A stretch of 64,000 nt of DNA from Eupeodes corollae. Lineage: Eukaryota > Arthropoda > Insecta > Diptera > Syrphidae. This document shows, piece after piece, positions 1 to 12,029 of the stretch (positions are counted from its first letter, which is position 1; each line of letters begins with the position of its first letter). Location: the NCBI RefSeq assembly GCF_945859685.1, contig NC_079147.1, positions 169,801,174 to 169,865,173 of the forward strand, written 5' to 3'. The translations under genes and the position numbers were made by a program. Below the pieces are notes generated by a model. That model saw only the letters and a list, made by a program, of their open reading frames with translations. It was not told where the DNA came from and made no database searches.

Positions 1-629
1 AAACCTTCTCAGTATGTTCCAAGCAGGTTTTAGAGCGCGTTACTTAACGCTGGACAATATATTTGCGTTAACAAGTATTGCCAAGAAATGTATTGATAAA
101 AAAAAGTATACGCTTGTTTCGTTGACTTCAAAGCTGCATTTGACAAGGTGAATAGATAAGCATTGTTGTACAAGCTTCAGAATCTCTCGAAAATTCTTGC
201 AGCTATACTTCAACTTCCTTATCTCGTCGACTGCTTCGGTTTGAAACGACAACAGGTGTCCCACAAGGCTGCATTTTAAGCAAAATACTCTTCGCTTTAT
301 TTATTGATGATATTTCCGATGTTCTTCCAGGAGGAAAATCTTTTGCCGACATACAAGTAAAAGTTTTACTCTATGCTGATGACCTAGTACTGTTGGCGGA
401 AAACCTTTTCACTCTACAGCTGCAAATAAACAGGTTAAATACATTCTGCGAGAAATGGGGGTTAGCTATCAATACTAGCAATACTAAGGTGATGATTTTT
501 GAGACTCGTCAAAGAAGAAGGCTTCCCGAAGAGAATTGGCAACTAAATATTGCTATTGAAGTGGTGCATGAATTTAAGTATCTGGGAGTTTTAATCAAAA
601 ACAAAATAACTTCAAATAGCATCTACTAA
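1..629 (+). pseudogene. Degenerate non-LTR retrotransposon reverse transcriptase fragment
   Basis: Translation in shifting plus-strand frames gives successive reverse transcriptase motifs: a QAGFR-like block near 25-45, a DFKAAFDKV-like palm A block near 125-150, a QGC-like block near 260-275, and LLYADDLVLL with the catalytic ADD near 368-392. A WGLAIN..NTKVMIF block follows near 455-500. The C-terminal 78 codons (393-629) are open, but earlier parts need several frameshifts and contain stops, so the copy is dead. It is cut off by the window start, so its 5' part is not visible. The LINE clade was not determined. Confidence 0.8.
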
Positions 630-1189
630 AAATATCGTAATATGAGGAATTAAATTAAATATCAAAAACTTTTCGTTTTATTATAATTTTTCACAAGGTT
701 TTGTTTTAAACAATTAAGAAGAATTGAAGTTTATCAAAAACACGTTTGGAGAAGACGCATTGCAAAACCTTGACACAAATAGCACCAACTGCTGTCAGAA
801 CTATGCGATGACAGCGCCAGTAGTTCTTCAGGGAAATCGCGGTGGTCAGCAGAATCGACAGTCACTTCGTCTAAGAAATAAGCTTTAATCTCCAGATTTT
901 TTTAAAATTAGTTTTAAACTTTGATATTATTATTTAATCACTATGTTTTAAGTATTTTAAAAAATTTTCTGTCAAATTCACTCCAGCTACTAGAAGAAGT
1001 ATTTTTGGTGGCTTTTTAATCGCAACTAAATGTAATTTAAACAATTTTGTAAAAATTAAATCAATCACTTTCGTATGGGGGTTTGAATGGGAATGTATGA
1101 AACTTCACAAAAAAAGGAAACTTTATATAACTGGTGTAGCAACGATCCTCTCATCATGTAAGGACTCAAAAACATTTTGACAAAAATAA
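630..1189. other. AT-rich stretch, no gene seen
   Basis: No coding frame, RNA gene or clear repeat is recognised. The part at 720-890 may be the decayed tail of the preceding LINE, but no motif proves it. Confidence 0.4.
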
Positions 1190-1420
1190 AAATTTGTCAT
1201 CTTCAGTTTTGGCAGTTGAATAACTTGCTGACCACTTCAAAGTGCTTCTAAACCCGTTTCGGTTCACCAAACGTTTGAATATGCTCTATCTTTAGTGAAA
1301 ATCCAAGAACTTGATGGGCAGCCTTCTTGTTAAAGAATCTACTCCGAAATCATTTTTAAAAGCATGGATATGCACGATATTTAAAAAAGGAGACTTGAAT
1401 TAAATTGTACATTATATATT
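1190..1420 (+). pseudogene. LINE reverse transcriptase finger-region scrap
   Basis: Around 1330-1410 a plus-strand frame reads VKESTPKSFLKAWICTIFKKGD, resembling the W..A.I..I.KKGD block that precedes the fingers of LINE reverse transcriptases. It lies downstream of the palm fragment at 1-629 although it is an earlier part of the protein, so it must be a separate copy or rearranged. Only this block is recognisable. Confidence 0.55.
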
Positions 1421-1636
1421 GTAACATGATACCAAACCACCATATTTTTGGAAAAAAATCCAATTTACGGTTTTTTTATAAATCCATAAAACTGAAAAAA
1501 AATTGTCATGTCAAAAATCTTACGAATTTAAAATGATTTCATCTTCAAAAACAATTTTGTGCAACGTAAAAAACGTTTTTAACATCTGGTAAACATTTTT
1601 TTATACAAAATAAAAACCTAAATTGTTTACTCAGAG

Positions 1637-3300
1637 TTGGTAAAAATTGAATTTCGACTCAAATATCTTTTCGAAACCTTGGGATTATGGCTTTCAACTT
1701 ATTTTATCTTATAAGAAATATAGTTTTCAACATTTGGGAAAATTTTGATAAAAATTGCATTGGCAGTTTTTTTTTACAAAAAATAAAAACTTAAAAGAAA
1801 ATTTAACAAAAGTTGGTAAAAATTGATTTTCGACACAAATATCTTTTTCAAAAAATTGAGATAAGATAGATAGATAGATAGATAAGTTCTTTATTTTATC
1901 AATTTTTTTATAAGTACAATATTTCACGATAAAAGATATACAAAGCATGGCTATATAAGCCGTCTGCCGGGAAAAAAAACTAATTAAATAAACAACCAAA
2001 AAAAAAGTACAATTTGAGTAAAAAGAGAGAATATTTCACAAAATAAGTTTCATAGTTAAAAAAAAAGAAAGTGTAAATATAAATATTAAAGAAAACTATT
2101 TTTTTTTTAAATTATTATTTTTATAATGTGGCTTTTAGTTTAGTCAAAACAAAGAAAAAAAAAAAGAAAACATTGAACCATATGAAATAATGTTCACCAT
2201 TAAAGTATATTTTGATATATATATATAGTATAAAGCAAGCAATAACAGGTATTTATAAGTTTAATAAAAAATGTGACTTTTAGTTTAGTCAAAACAAAAA
2301 AATTAAGGAAAAAAGAAAAATATTGGTAATGGGCTTTTAGTTTAGCTAAAACAGATAATGGTTTGTAAGTGAGAAAAAAAAAGCAAAAAAATAGGAAAAT
2401 AACTGTATATTTCTCAAGTTTTTTTTTTTTTTTTAATTTTAAGGACTTTTAATTTGGTTAAAAACAAAAAAAAAAAAAGAAAGGAGAAGATACAATCACA
2501 TTAACATCGTCTTAAAACTCAAAACAATTGAGATAATGGCTTCCAACAAATTTTTAAATATAAGAAATATTGTTTTCAACATTCTTAAAAATTTTGAGAA
2601 AAATTGCATTGGCAGTTTTTTTTACAAAAAATAAAAATCTAACCAAGAAAATGAATAAAAGTTGGGAAAAATTGATTTTGACTCATATATCTTTTTGAAA
2701 CTTTGAGTTTTGAGCTTCAAACTACTTTAATCTTTTAAAAAACACTGTTTTCAACATTTAGTTAAATTTTGAGAAAAAAGAATTGACAGTTCGTTTACAG
2801 AAAATTTAAAACTTAAACAAAAGTTGGTAAAAAGTGATTTTCGACTCAAATATCTTTTCAAAAACTTGAGATTATGGCGTCAGACTTATTTTATCTCATA
2901 AGAAATATTTTTTTAAATTTTTTTATCAAAATCGTACTGACAATTTTTCTACAAAAAATATAAACCTGAACAAAAAAATTAATAAAAGTTGGGAACAGTT
3001 GATTTTCGACTCATATATCTTTTCGTAACTTTGAACTATTGGTTAAATCTACTTTTATTCTTTAAAAAATATTGTTGTCAACATTCAGTAAAATTTTGAG
3101 AAAAATCTAATTGACAGTTTTTTACAAAAAATAAAATCCTAAAAAAAAACAATAATAAAACTTAGTACAAATTTACTTTTCTTTTCAAAAAATATTGCCT
3201 TCAAACTTTTTTATTTTGTAGAAAATATTGTTTTCGATATTCAGTAGTTTTTTTTATAAAAATCGAACAGTTCATTTTTTCATTAAAAAAAATAAAATCT
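1637..3300. repeat. Diverged tandem repeat, unit about 165-178 bp
   Basis: The phrase AGTTGGTAAAAATTGATTTT followed by CGACTCAAATATCTTTTC recurs at about 1637, 1812, 2659, 2822 and 2988. Each time it is followed by a GAGATTATGGCTTC-like block and a CAACATTTAGTAAAATTTTGAGAA-like block. About six AT-rich units are visible, diverged from each other, as in an old satellite or minisatellite. The second unit is interrupted by an insertion at 1865-2525. No coding capacity. Confidence 0.75.
1865..2525 (-). mobile_element. Retroposed insertion (661 bp) inside the tandem repeat
   Basis: The insertion splits one repeat unit and is flanked by the 11-bp direct repeat AATTGAGATAA (1854-1864 and 2526-2536), a plausible target-site duplication. 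On the minus strand its 3' end would read AATAAAGAACTTATCTATC, a polyadenylation signal followed by a (TATC)n tail, as in 3' ends of LINEs or LINE-mobilised elements. Inside, a GGCTTTTAGTTTAGTCAAAA motif recurs about four times (near 2129, 2275, 2330 and 2443). No open reading frame is present, so it is a non-autonomous or 5'-truncated copy. Confidence 0.65.
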
Positions 3301-6300
3301 ACAAGAAATATGGGCGTATTCATAGAGTACTAATAAAGTCGTGATTTCTTGATCTATAGTTTAAGGTTTGTTAATTAATTAGTACCCGTAGCATAGAGGA
3401 AATATAATTCCCGACCTGTACCCGTCCTACATAAAACAACACAAATATTATTCGAGGTGAACTCTCTCAAATTCGAGGTAAACTCTCTCAAATTTGCTAT
3501 CGGTTCGTTGAATACATGTGAGTGGAGAAAAAATAGCAAAATGAGGGATTGGGCTAAAAAGAAACTTATGGAATTTGTGTGACCTGTCAAAAATGACAAT
3601 CAATTTTGCAAAACAAAACAATGGATTTTTGTTAATTGTTTTGATATTTAATATAATTTGATAAATTTCAGACTAAAATCCTTTTTAATGAAAAGAATAT
3701 ATACTTAGCTGGCTGACACAGATGACGTAGATGAGGTAGCCGAACAGAATGTCGATTTGGAAGCAACCTGCTGAGATAATAAAGCACCTCTTAAATGAAT
3801 CCAGTCGGAAATCATTGGTTAGTCTTCCGAATGGAAATTAAAAAAATAATTTATCATTTTTGTATGTACTATTTTAGAATTTCCTGCAGTTTTGGTAAAA
3901 TTAAGGACTGCCAATATAGAAGAATTCCCTAAAGCATGTTTCAAACGACTTAATAAGCCACAATTTTTCAATCTATGGATCGACTTACGAGCCTTCTTTT
4001 GGGAATAATACAATTATAATCTAATCCATTTCATTGTGCGTTCGTTAACCAGAAGGTTCATGATGGCGATACTACTTCAAAGTAAGTTTTACATAAACCA
4101 CAAACTTTGAAAGCACTAATTAATATTTTTTAGCAACCAAACCAAACGAAGTTGTATTGCAACAAGTCATACAATTTGATTCGACGACATGCTTAGAATT
4201 TCATCCATTGATAATCTTTTTAAAATAAATTTGATTTTTTTTTCAAAAATTTTTTTTAAATTCAATGCTATTATTTATTTTGAATTAAAAAAAAAACAGA
4301 AAATTAGATGTTTAAATGTATCTTAGTTTTTGATTAATTAAAAGAATATTTAATATATGTACCCAAGAATAACACTTCTTTTTGGTTTTCCTAAATTGTA
4401 TCTACTCAAGTCAAATATTAAATTGCTGAATTATAACTTATTAGTTGTATTAAATTTTTGGCAAATAATACAAAAAAAAAACGAATAAGCTGTATAAAGT
4501 ATTTTTTTCTTTATTGAGGCATTCAAAACGTTATATTTGTAATCCTTATTCTTCTGATGTTTTGGTTTTTTTTTTATAATTCATTTTTATTAATTCATTC
4601 TTAAACCTATCTTAAAGCTAGACAAAAATTCATAAAACTAGCCTAATTATCTATAACTTACAACTAACTTAATGGTCCCATACGGACACTCTAAGCTAAA
4701 CTATAACACTAATTACTAATGCCTTCGGCCTTAAGATCTATCTTACTTCAATTTAAATTTTATTTGTTTTGTTTTTATTAGAAAATTTTGAAAAAACTTA
4801 TATCAATAACCTTTTTTTTATTTATTTTTACTTACAAACTACTTAAAATAAGGTCCTTAAATAAAACTTAAAAACTAACTTAAACTACCTATTCTACCTA
4901 TAAACTACTTAAAACTTAGAACAACCACAGCAGCAAATCTAACTATCTAACAGTTTTGTTTTTTATATTTCGTTGTCTTTTTTTTTTTTTTTTATTTTTT
5001 TATTTATTTTTTTTTTAATGTTTTTTAATGTTTTTTTTTTTTTTATTATTATTTTTTTTTTTTTTTTTTTAATTTTTTTTTTTTCGTGCCACCATGCCTA
5101 TTCTACTTAAAACTAAACCCTAAACATAAAACAAGTATGTAAGCCGGCCAAGGCTTAAAACCCCATCCCGACTACCCAATATCAAGTGCCGATTGAAGCC
5201 ACCAAAACTGGTTCTCCTGCTTCACCCTATCAGTTATGATGTTTTGGTTCATCACGTTTGTGTGTATTCTTTCTCGATTTCATGTGGTTAACAGACTCAT
5301 GAGTCTTCATTTGACTCTACCTAAAGTTTTAATTTATGGTTTTAAATAGTTTGCGAGTTAATTTTTGATGCTGATTACGAACTTCTATTTTAGCTACAAA
5401 ACTATTTTTCAACATTATTTTTGTGTATTTTTAATTTACTACAGGAACTTGATGTTTTAACCTAAGACTACAAATTCGTAATAAAAAGTACGAAACAATT
5501 TTAAACGGAATATTGATTAAAGATATTGTAGGTTTTGGAAAAACATCACACATTTTTTTTTTGGAAAAAAGCTATTTCATGAATTTAGGTAGCCTCGAAA
5601 AGCCTTATAATGTATTATAAATCATTGTTTAGAACCAGTGCTCCACTATCGTAAACGTCCTTATTTTATCTTTTGTTGTTCTGTATTAATTCATTTTAAT
5701 GTTAATTATGTATTTTGTGCGTGTGTTAGGCTTTAATTGTATTATTATCTTACTAACAATTAACACATGCACATGATGAGCCTCTGATCGTGGTTTGAAG
5801 CTTGCTATAAGCTAATTACTTTCTGAAATTCTGAAGTGTAGAAAAAAAGGTTGGGTGCCGAATAGAATTTAAAAACGTATTTTTATTAATTCCACTTTAT
5901 TTTGAAAACAAATAATCATGATTAACATGTCAAAAAGTCTACATGTTTAATGATTTAAATAATTCCTTATGACAGAAAAAGAATACAATATTATTGTTAA
6001 TTACTGTTAACTAGTATGAATTTTAATGTGGATCCCATTCATATACTAATCCTCATTGCCAACAAAAAGGAGACAATTTACATTTTAAACGGATCGATTC
6101 CAAATCGATATGCATGCTTAATTAAAGCCACACCAGGCATTCGGATACTATGAACAAAACAAAACATAAGAAATTAACAACTTGAAAATCGTAATAGTAA
6201 ACTTACTTACATCTAAGCTCGAAGTTAAGCTGCAACAAAGCATTAACAGCAGCAATATGATTTGGACGAACACGGTTGATCGGTTTCACGTGTTGGACGC

Positions 6301-6379
6301 ACTCCACTCCCATTCTTATAATGAGTGCTGGCAGTCTCTATTATCTAGGATCATAAGGATATAAATCATCGTAGATATG
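3301..6379. other. Intergenic AT-rich DNA with poly(T) tracts
   Basis: No gene is recognised over 3 kb. A 21-bp direct tandem duplication (TTCGAGGTGAACTCTCTCAAA-like) sits at 3453-3494. Long T-runs lie near 4978-5080 and are followed by a GC-richer stretch at 5090-5230 that could be an old retroelement 3' end; no motif supports a family. Short open frames here (3375-3599, 3819-4013, 6182-6364) have no recognisable features. Confidence 0.4.
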
Positions 6380-7560
6380 TTGTGGTGTTCTACAGAAGGT
6401 GAAATCAGACTGGTTGTTTGTTGATGATTCTGATGTCTTGGATATTGTGAAACAACCTTTAAATGAGTAAATAAATAAATACAAATTTTAAATAAACTTA
6501 CAGAATCATCTAAGAGCAGCCATCGGAATTTTCATCATTTTCCTTTTTTACATCTTCGAGGTCGATTTTATCCTGTTCCTCTGTGCTCCCTTCAAAACAT
6601 TCCTCTTCTTAGTCTTCAAATTTAGAACATCCTCATTATGCTTCAAGCTTCGTAAATTTTATCGTGAACTTACGAACGGTTGGTTCTTTGTTTTGGATAT
6701 TGCATATTGTTGAACAACCTTAAAATTTATTTTGGATCTAAAATTAACTTACTTCTGGTGGTGTATGTAGTTGTTCTTGATATAGTAGTTGTCTTTTTTA
6801 AAATCCATCTATTTAGCATCTTCCTCCTTCTTCTTGGCATCTTCGAGATTTTAACCTGTTCCTCTTTACTCAATCCCCTGCTTCGTCTTCAAAATCTCGT
6901 CATATTTCTTAAATTGTGCAATGCTTTTGCTGATATCACTCAGGTCTTCGTGACTCATGTTAATAGCACTGTATTAGTGGTTATCATCTAGGCTTGATAT
7001 AGCAGGACACACCAGAGTTCTTTAACTTCGTGATTAACTTTTCTTGAACTTCGTGATTTGCGTCTGGCAGGTGGAATGAATTGATTGCGAAATACCACGC
7101 CTGGCCTCTGTGCACCACTCTTACCGCTGTTAGATAAAGCATTTTTGCTGGCCGACTTATTGTTATCTTTGGTGCTTCAAGCATCGTCAACTTTATCGCT
7201 TGATGATGAGGACGAAGAGGAAATGAGTTCGAATTGGATGACGACTTGATGATTCTAACTTTTTCCATCCAGATTTCATTGATGTGGCTAACTTAATAGA
7301 TTCAGCTGATTTAGCCGATCTAGATTTCAAGTTCTTGGAATCTTCTGGTTAAAAGCAATCTTTGATGCTTCTTAAAATAAAAATCTGCATAAATTATAGT
7401 TTTATAAGAAAAAATATTGAATAGATTTGTTTTGTTTTGATTTAATTTTCGCTGTCAAAATACTTACCTCGCTGTTGATCTGTCAAAACTGGGAACAACT
7501 CAAATTGGGCCACGTTCACATTGCAGTTCCTAGTGCGCCTATACTTTCTTCATGATTTGT
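6380..7560 (-). pseudogene. Decayed, Ser/Lys- and Glu-rich gene-like stretch, unidentified
   Basis: On the minus strand several coherent but frame-shifted pieces follow each other. Near 7550-7468 a piece reads NVAQFELFPVLTDQQR and ends at a GTAAGT donor-like site. Near 7350-6990 there are Ser/Lys-rich pieces such as SAKSAESIKLATSMKSGWKK, a serine run, and VFRNQFIPPARRKSRSS. Near 6958-6755 a piece begins MSHEDLSDISKSIAQFKKYD and ends at another GTAAGT. A second copy of the acidic EEQDKIDLEDVKKEN-like piece lies near 6600-6530. Stops and frameshifts break every frame. The protein is not recognised. A degraded multi-exon gene or a captured gene piece in a repeat are both possible. Confidence 0.35.
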
Positions 7561-7924
7561 TCTGTTTTTATCAAAAATTTTAGAAAAATCCTAGAATTTG
7601 TTTGCCAAAAGCAGTCAAATATTATTTTTAGCACAGGAAAGGAAGTTGCAAAATTATTTTTTCGTAAAATATTGCATTCATTTTTCAATTTTTGAATTCA
7701 ACGGATCTCTTTTTTGAACGGCTGAGTTCACCTCGTATTTTTTTCCCCGCGGTTGAGCAATATGGGCACAAATTCTATAACAACTACATTCATAATGGCT
7801 TGGTCCCATAAGAAATGCACGGGACAACTAACACATGCTTATGCTTATGGACAAAATCCTCCCAATGTAGCTTGTAGGCAGAAAGAGAGCAAACCCATTA
7901 AGTCGGGACTCTAGATAATATATT
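7561..7924. other. No recognisable feature
   Basis: AT-rich unique-looking sequence between the decayed gene-like stretch and the SINE; no motif was recognised on either strand. Confidence 0.35.
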
Positions 7925-8085
7925 TCCTCTATGACCCGCACCGTGATGGTAAGTGCGTTGTACTGTAATGCAAGGGGTCTTGAGTTCAATCCCTGCCTGT
8001 GCCACCTTAATTAAAAAAATAAAATAGTTTTCGCATGTACTGTCTCTTGTGAGGAAATGACAAATCCTCCAAGATTTTCTCATGT
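7925..8085 (+). mobile_element. tRNA-derived SINE copy
   Basis: A tRNA-like head (GTGATGGTAAGTGCG as box A, GAGTTCAATCCC as box B) is followed by CTGCCTGTGCCACCT, then a body with TGTACTGTCTCTTGTGAGGA and CTCCAAGA. A more complete copy of the same family lies at 13050-13336 on the minus strand, and the two match through head and body. The internal promoter arrangement is that of RNA polymerase III-transcribed SINEs. It is not a functional tRNA gene, because no full cloverleaf forms and the body continues without a tRNA end. Confidence 0.7.
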
Positions 8086-8553
8086 GTTTAGTAAAGCCCC
8101 AGTTTAAGATTGTATTTTACTACAATTATACTTTAAATGACAGGTCAAAGCAAAAAAATACTGTAACGCAGTATTCACATGAGCGCGACCAACGAACGAC
8201 GAATGAATTTCAAAATGTGAGATATATTTCCACACAAGAAGAAAACAAATTTATTCGTCGTGAACAAATTTGTAGTTGATACTACCTGTCAAACTTTATT
8301 TGAGTGCCACATTATACACACTAGCAACTAATAAAATAATCACACGTACTTAACCTAAAAAATCATTCTTGTTTCGGTGGTAAATGGTGAATGGCAGTCT
8401 CATTAAGGAAACATATTCTCCCTCAATTTTCTGATTTGCATTAAATGGATGCACATGAAATCTTTTTCTTGTTTATTAACAAGGACACCAATAACTTTTT
8501 TTTTAAACAAATATAGCTTCGATTGCATTTTCTCAATCGTTTGTTTTCAAAAC
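8086..8553. other. No recognisable feature
   Basis: Unique-looking AT-rich DNA. The open frame at 8082-8279 has no family motif and no supporting context. Confidence 0.35.
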
Positions 8554-10054
8554 CATCGACATACTATACTTGGACTGCTAGTAGCCAAAACTTCACGGTG
8601 GTTCCACTTTTAAAGGACAAAACACTAGCGCAAAGAGGGATATGCGGATAAATTGTGTAACATTTAATACTCACAGCCACTGCTGTCGTTCTTGCTACTA
8701 TAGTAGTATTTTACTATTTTCAGACTCAACTGCTACTCTACCCACGGACGAAAACTACTCCCCAAAATAAAACGGAAAAGAAATTTTTATTTGGTTTACA
8801 ATAAAAAACAAAATTAAAAATATAACGCCCCAATAATAGTGCAACAACAGAGAGAAAATTTTCAGACTTATAAAAGATAAAAAAAATAAATTCACTCAAG
8901 GTAGAAACGGTGAATGCCCTACTTACTGCTAAGAAACTTCTTAAAAACAATTTCACCGAAAAATGGGAGCCATCGAAAACTTTAATCTAGAATAACAAAA
9001 CATTAAAACATTGTATAAGGCGCCAGTTATAGCTAGCTAGAATTGGTTTTCATTATTGAAAACAAACATTGGAACTTTTTTGACAGGTCGTGTATAGCTA
9101 TCCTTAATATTTCTGTCATTGCAAAAATTTCCGGATTGAAATCCACTGACAAAATTTTACCAAGTGAAATCTATCATTAGAATTGTGTGAAATTGAAACA
9201 CAAATCAGTGGAACGATTCGTTTCACTTTTGAACATAAAGTATCAGCTGTTCAGGAAAATGAATTTCCATCCGTTGTAGAGAAAAATAAATGCGCAATTA
9301 CACTTTTTTTTCTCAAACAAAAATTCTTTGTGTGATTTCCGATGGATGATTATATAATTTTCATTTCCAATCAAAGGGAAACACCGTCAAAATGTTTTGT
9401 AACTGAAAATATGAAACATCGAATTTACAACAATGAATTTAATTTATTCATGAATATTCAAACATGTATGTTGATGTAAAATATAATTTAAATTGTCAAT
9501 TTCTTATTTAATAAACAAAAAGTATTGAATTTAAATTATTTATTTCAACAATATTATTTTAAAATGTTGGCCTTTAAGCAGTGAAAGCAAAAATTTGGTA
9601 CGACATTACATCCATCTATTTGTCTGTTTTCGGAACATTAACCTTTGCAATAGTCCAATTAACTTCAAATTTGGACATTATTATTTTCAGTTTTTAATTT
9701 TTTTCAGGGGCAAAGCATGTGTTGTTTTTTTGTTTTACTCCTCCTTATTTAAGAAAATACTCCCCAAAATGATTGAAAAATACTACTCTTGAAATTTTCA
9801 AAACGACAGCACTGCTCACAGCAAAAAAACATGGCATCGTTTGTCTTCAACAAATTATACTAGATGTCAATACTTTCTATGTCAGAAAAAGCTTATCTCA
9901 ACTAAAAACAAACAGATGTCGCTAAATATTTCATACCTTTTTTTGCCACTGGGCCTGAAAGGGCTAGTGTAGCTAATTTGAAGTGGAACCATTTTTATTA
10001 AAATTTTGTATGGAAAATTCACACTACTAGCAGTCCATGTATAGTCTGTCAATG
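8554..10054. mobile_element. 1.5-kb non-autonomous DNA-transposon-like element
   Basis: The two ends form inverted repeats. Positions 8554-8584 match the reverse complement of 10024-10054 over 31 bp with three differences; the shared core is TGGACTGCTAGTAG preceded by ACTATAC. The similarity continues inward, imperfectly, through TGGTTCCACTT and ACACTAGC blocks (8609-8635 and 9963-9995). No transposase-like frame lies between; the open frames at 8738-8956 and 9595-9792 look like chance. I could not fix a target duplication, so the superfamily is unknown. Confidence 0.6.
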
Positions 10055-11117
10055 TTCAAAACAAAACACATTAATGATAGACAAAAAAAATTTGATTTTT
10101 TTTGTTGTGATTTTTTAAATTTTCTTCATTTCCAATCAACCAATCAAAAAACCTCATTTTACGTAATATAAATAATAAATTATAAAAAAGTGTCTTTTCA
10201 TTGCCTCCCTCGAACTTTCGCTGAGTTTGTAAACATTCTTGTCTATCTTCTGTTTTCTTAATAATCTGGAAATTTATTATTTAATATTGGAATTCTCGCT
10301 CATTTTTACCCTACTACAATAAATTCCATATGTAAGTCATGTGGAACGAACTGTTTGGGAAGTCCATTAAAAGGTGTCAGGCCGAGCGTTCGGCTTCGTG
10401 ATTATTCAAATATACATACAAAGCCAAATGTCATTTCGATTATACATCAATTCAATTACTCGATCCACTGACGACATATACCTGGATCGAAATCCCAATT
10501 CAATTTTAATTCGATTCCTCAATCTCCTCTTGTAACCAGGGTAAGAGAAAGTCAAAATTCGTCGTCTCCGTCCTCTCGAACTTCTGTCATATACAAGTTG
10601 GATTTTTTTAAGTTGGTTCGCAATATAATAGCTTCTTCGGTAAAAGAGAGCCATCGTCGAATATTACTCTATCTATTAGTTTCTTCTCTCTGGATTTTGT
10701 TGCCAACATTTTTTATTTTGTTTTATCAAATTAATTCTACTTCTAATTGGAATGTAAACATGACTACATTGTTTCCATATATCTACATTTGCTTTCGAAA
10801 TTAAACAAAAGAACATAATACTGAACATTGCCAAATTATAATATTATCGTTATAATACCCCACTCGTGTATTTGTTTTTGCTTCATGACTTTCGAATAAG
10901 ATCAACTAAAATAAGAGGGTAATAATAAAATTTAATATAAATCTCAACTAAAAAATACTAGGATTGGAGATATAACTTACTAATCGATTAGATGACTATA
11001 AAAAAAAACAAAGACGTCGACGAACTCGAGCAAAAGTGACTATTCATTAAATATTATAAATATTGAAAAAATTGCAACGCAATACAGAGATTAATTTGAA
11101 AGTTATATGGTCAAGTT
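10055..11117. other. Region upstream of the STK11IP-like start codon
   Basis: This must hold the 5' UTR and probably the promoter of the gene starting at 11118, but no TATA box or initiator could be assigned with confidence. Two overlapping opposite-strand open frames (10406-10654 and 10598-10804) have no recognisable domain and are probably chance. Confidence 0.35.
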
Positions 11118-11208
11118 ATGGATCCAAAGAAAATCACGGAACTTGCTAATTTATTACGAAACAATGGTGATAAAGTCCTTAATTCGGAATTTAAGTTAAC
11201 ACTTACAG
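11118..11208 (+). CDS. STK11IP: STK11IP-like exon 1 (start codon)
   Basis: The ATG at 11118 opens a 30-codon exon reading MDPKKITELANLLRNNGDKV. It ends with one leftover base at a strong donor (CAG|GTGAGT). The LxxLLRxxGDxVL pattern is the N-terminal signature of STK11IP/LIP1 proteins, which begin with a similar short helix before the LRRs. The phase-1 end joins exactly to exon 2 at 23053, rebuilding a Gly codon and continuing GSLLRALNDSF, which also fits the family. An in-frame ATG at 23007 is intronic, so exon 2 does not hold the start. Confidence 0.82.
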
Positions 11209-11339
11209 GTGAGTAAGTCTCGAAAATATATGCATATACAATATTACAATGAAAAAAGTATCATGTTCTCGTATCCAGTTTGAATCAAAACAAAAGTTTT
11301 AAGTTTAAATACTTCGTAGTGTAACCCTTTAAGGATCTA
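11209..11339. other. Start of intron 1
   Basis: Intronic AT-rich sequence after the CAG|GTGAGT donor; nothing else seen. Intron 1 runs to 23052. Confidence 0.6.
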
Positions 11340-11650
11340 ATCGTCTTGGCAAAGGTCTTTCAGTGATCTCAGACTATTTGTTCCTTCAGTTTTGTGCAGT
11401 TCTCTAGCTTATGAAAAACACTGCACCATCGCATCCACCTCTATGTTTGACTGTTCGTCGAATATTGTTAGGAAGGTATTCCATATGTAACTTTCAACAA
11501 ACCATTTGTCTGTAGTCCGAGATATGGATATTTAAATAGTATCGTCTGTGAACATAATGGTTTAGAAGAAGTCCTTTGAATGAAATTCTTTGGCTAACAC
11601 AAGCCGTTTTAATCTAATGACTAGGCTAATCAATGGTCATCTCATAAATC
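11340..11650 (-). pseudogene. Tc1-like transposase fragment
   Basis: Read on the minus strand, near 11560-11420, a single frame gives NIHISDYRQMV, then LPNNIRRTVKHRGG. This corresponds to the FNLFGSDG...TVKHGGGSVMVWGCF region of Tc1 family DDE transposases. One stop and substitutions in the WGCF part show decay. Only the central catalytic region is recognisable; no inverted repeats were found around it. Confidence 0.7.
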
Positions 11651-12029
11651 AAATATAGTCTTTGATGTCCTTATATTTGGATATATTTTACTTCCCGCGT
11701 AATAACCATCTTGTCTTGTGTGTTGAAAATACGTAATACGAGGCAAGTTCTCAATTCTTTTTGCATTTAAAAATTGGTTTGGTCGATCTACTAAAGATGA
11801 AATTTCTTAATGATTATATTGATGGTATTCTACAACGAGTTTTCGAAGTTATTATTATTATGTATTTAGTTTCTCGTTTTTACGATTGTATAATATGTAC
11901 ATTAGACTTTGAGCACCTAAGTCTAACAAAGATATAACGATTCTAATTCAAAAATCTGCGAACAATATGGCATGTGTCTAGTATTATCGATTTTTTTACT
12001 TTTCCAATGAATTTTTCCTAAGTTATTTA
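11651..12029. other. Intron 1 sequence without recognised feature
   Basis: AT-rich; no family motif on either strand. Confidence 0.35.

Noticed and set aside
7935..8010. Functional tRNA gene
   Set aside because: Box A and B are present, but a complete cloverleaf cannot be formed and the sequence continues into a SINE body shared with another copy.
10406..10804. Small gene upstream of STK11IP (82- or 68-codon frames on opposite strands)
   Set aside because: The frames overlap on opposite strands, have no recognisable domain and no evidence beyond openness.
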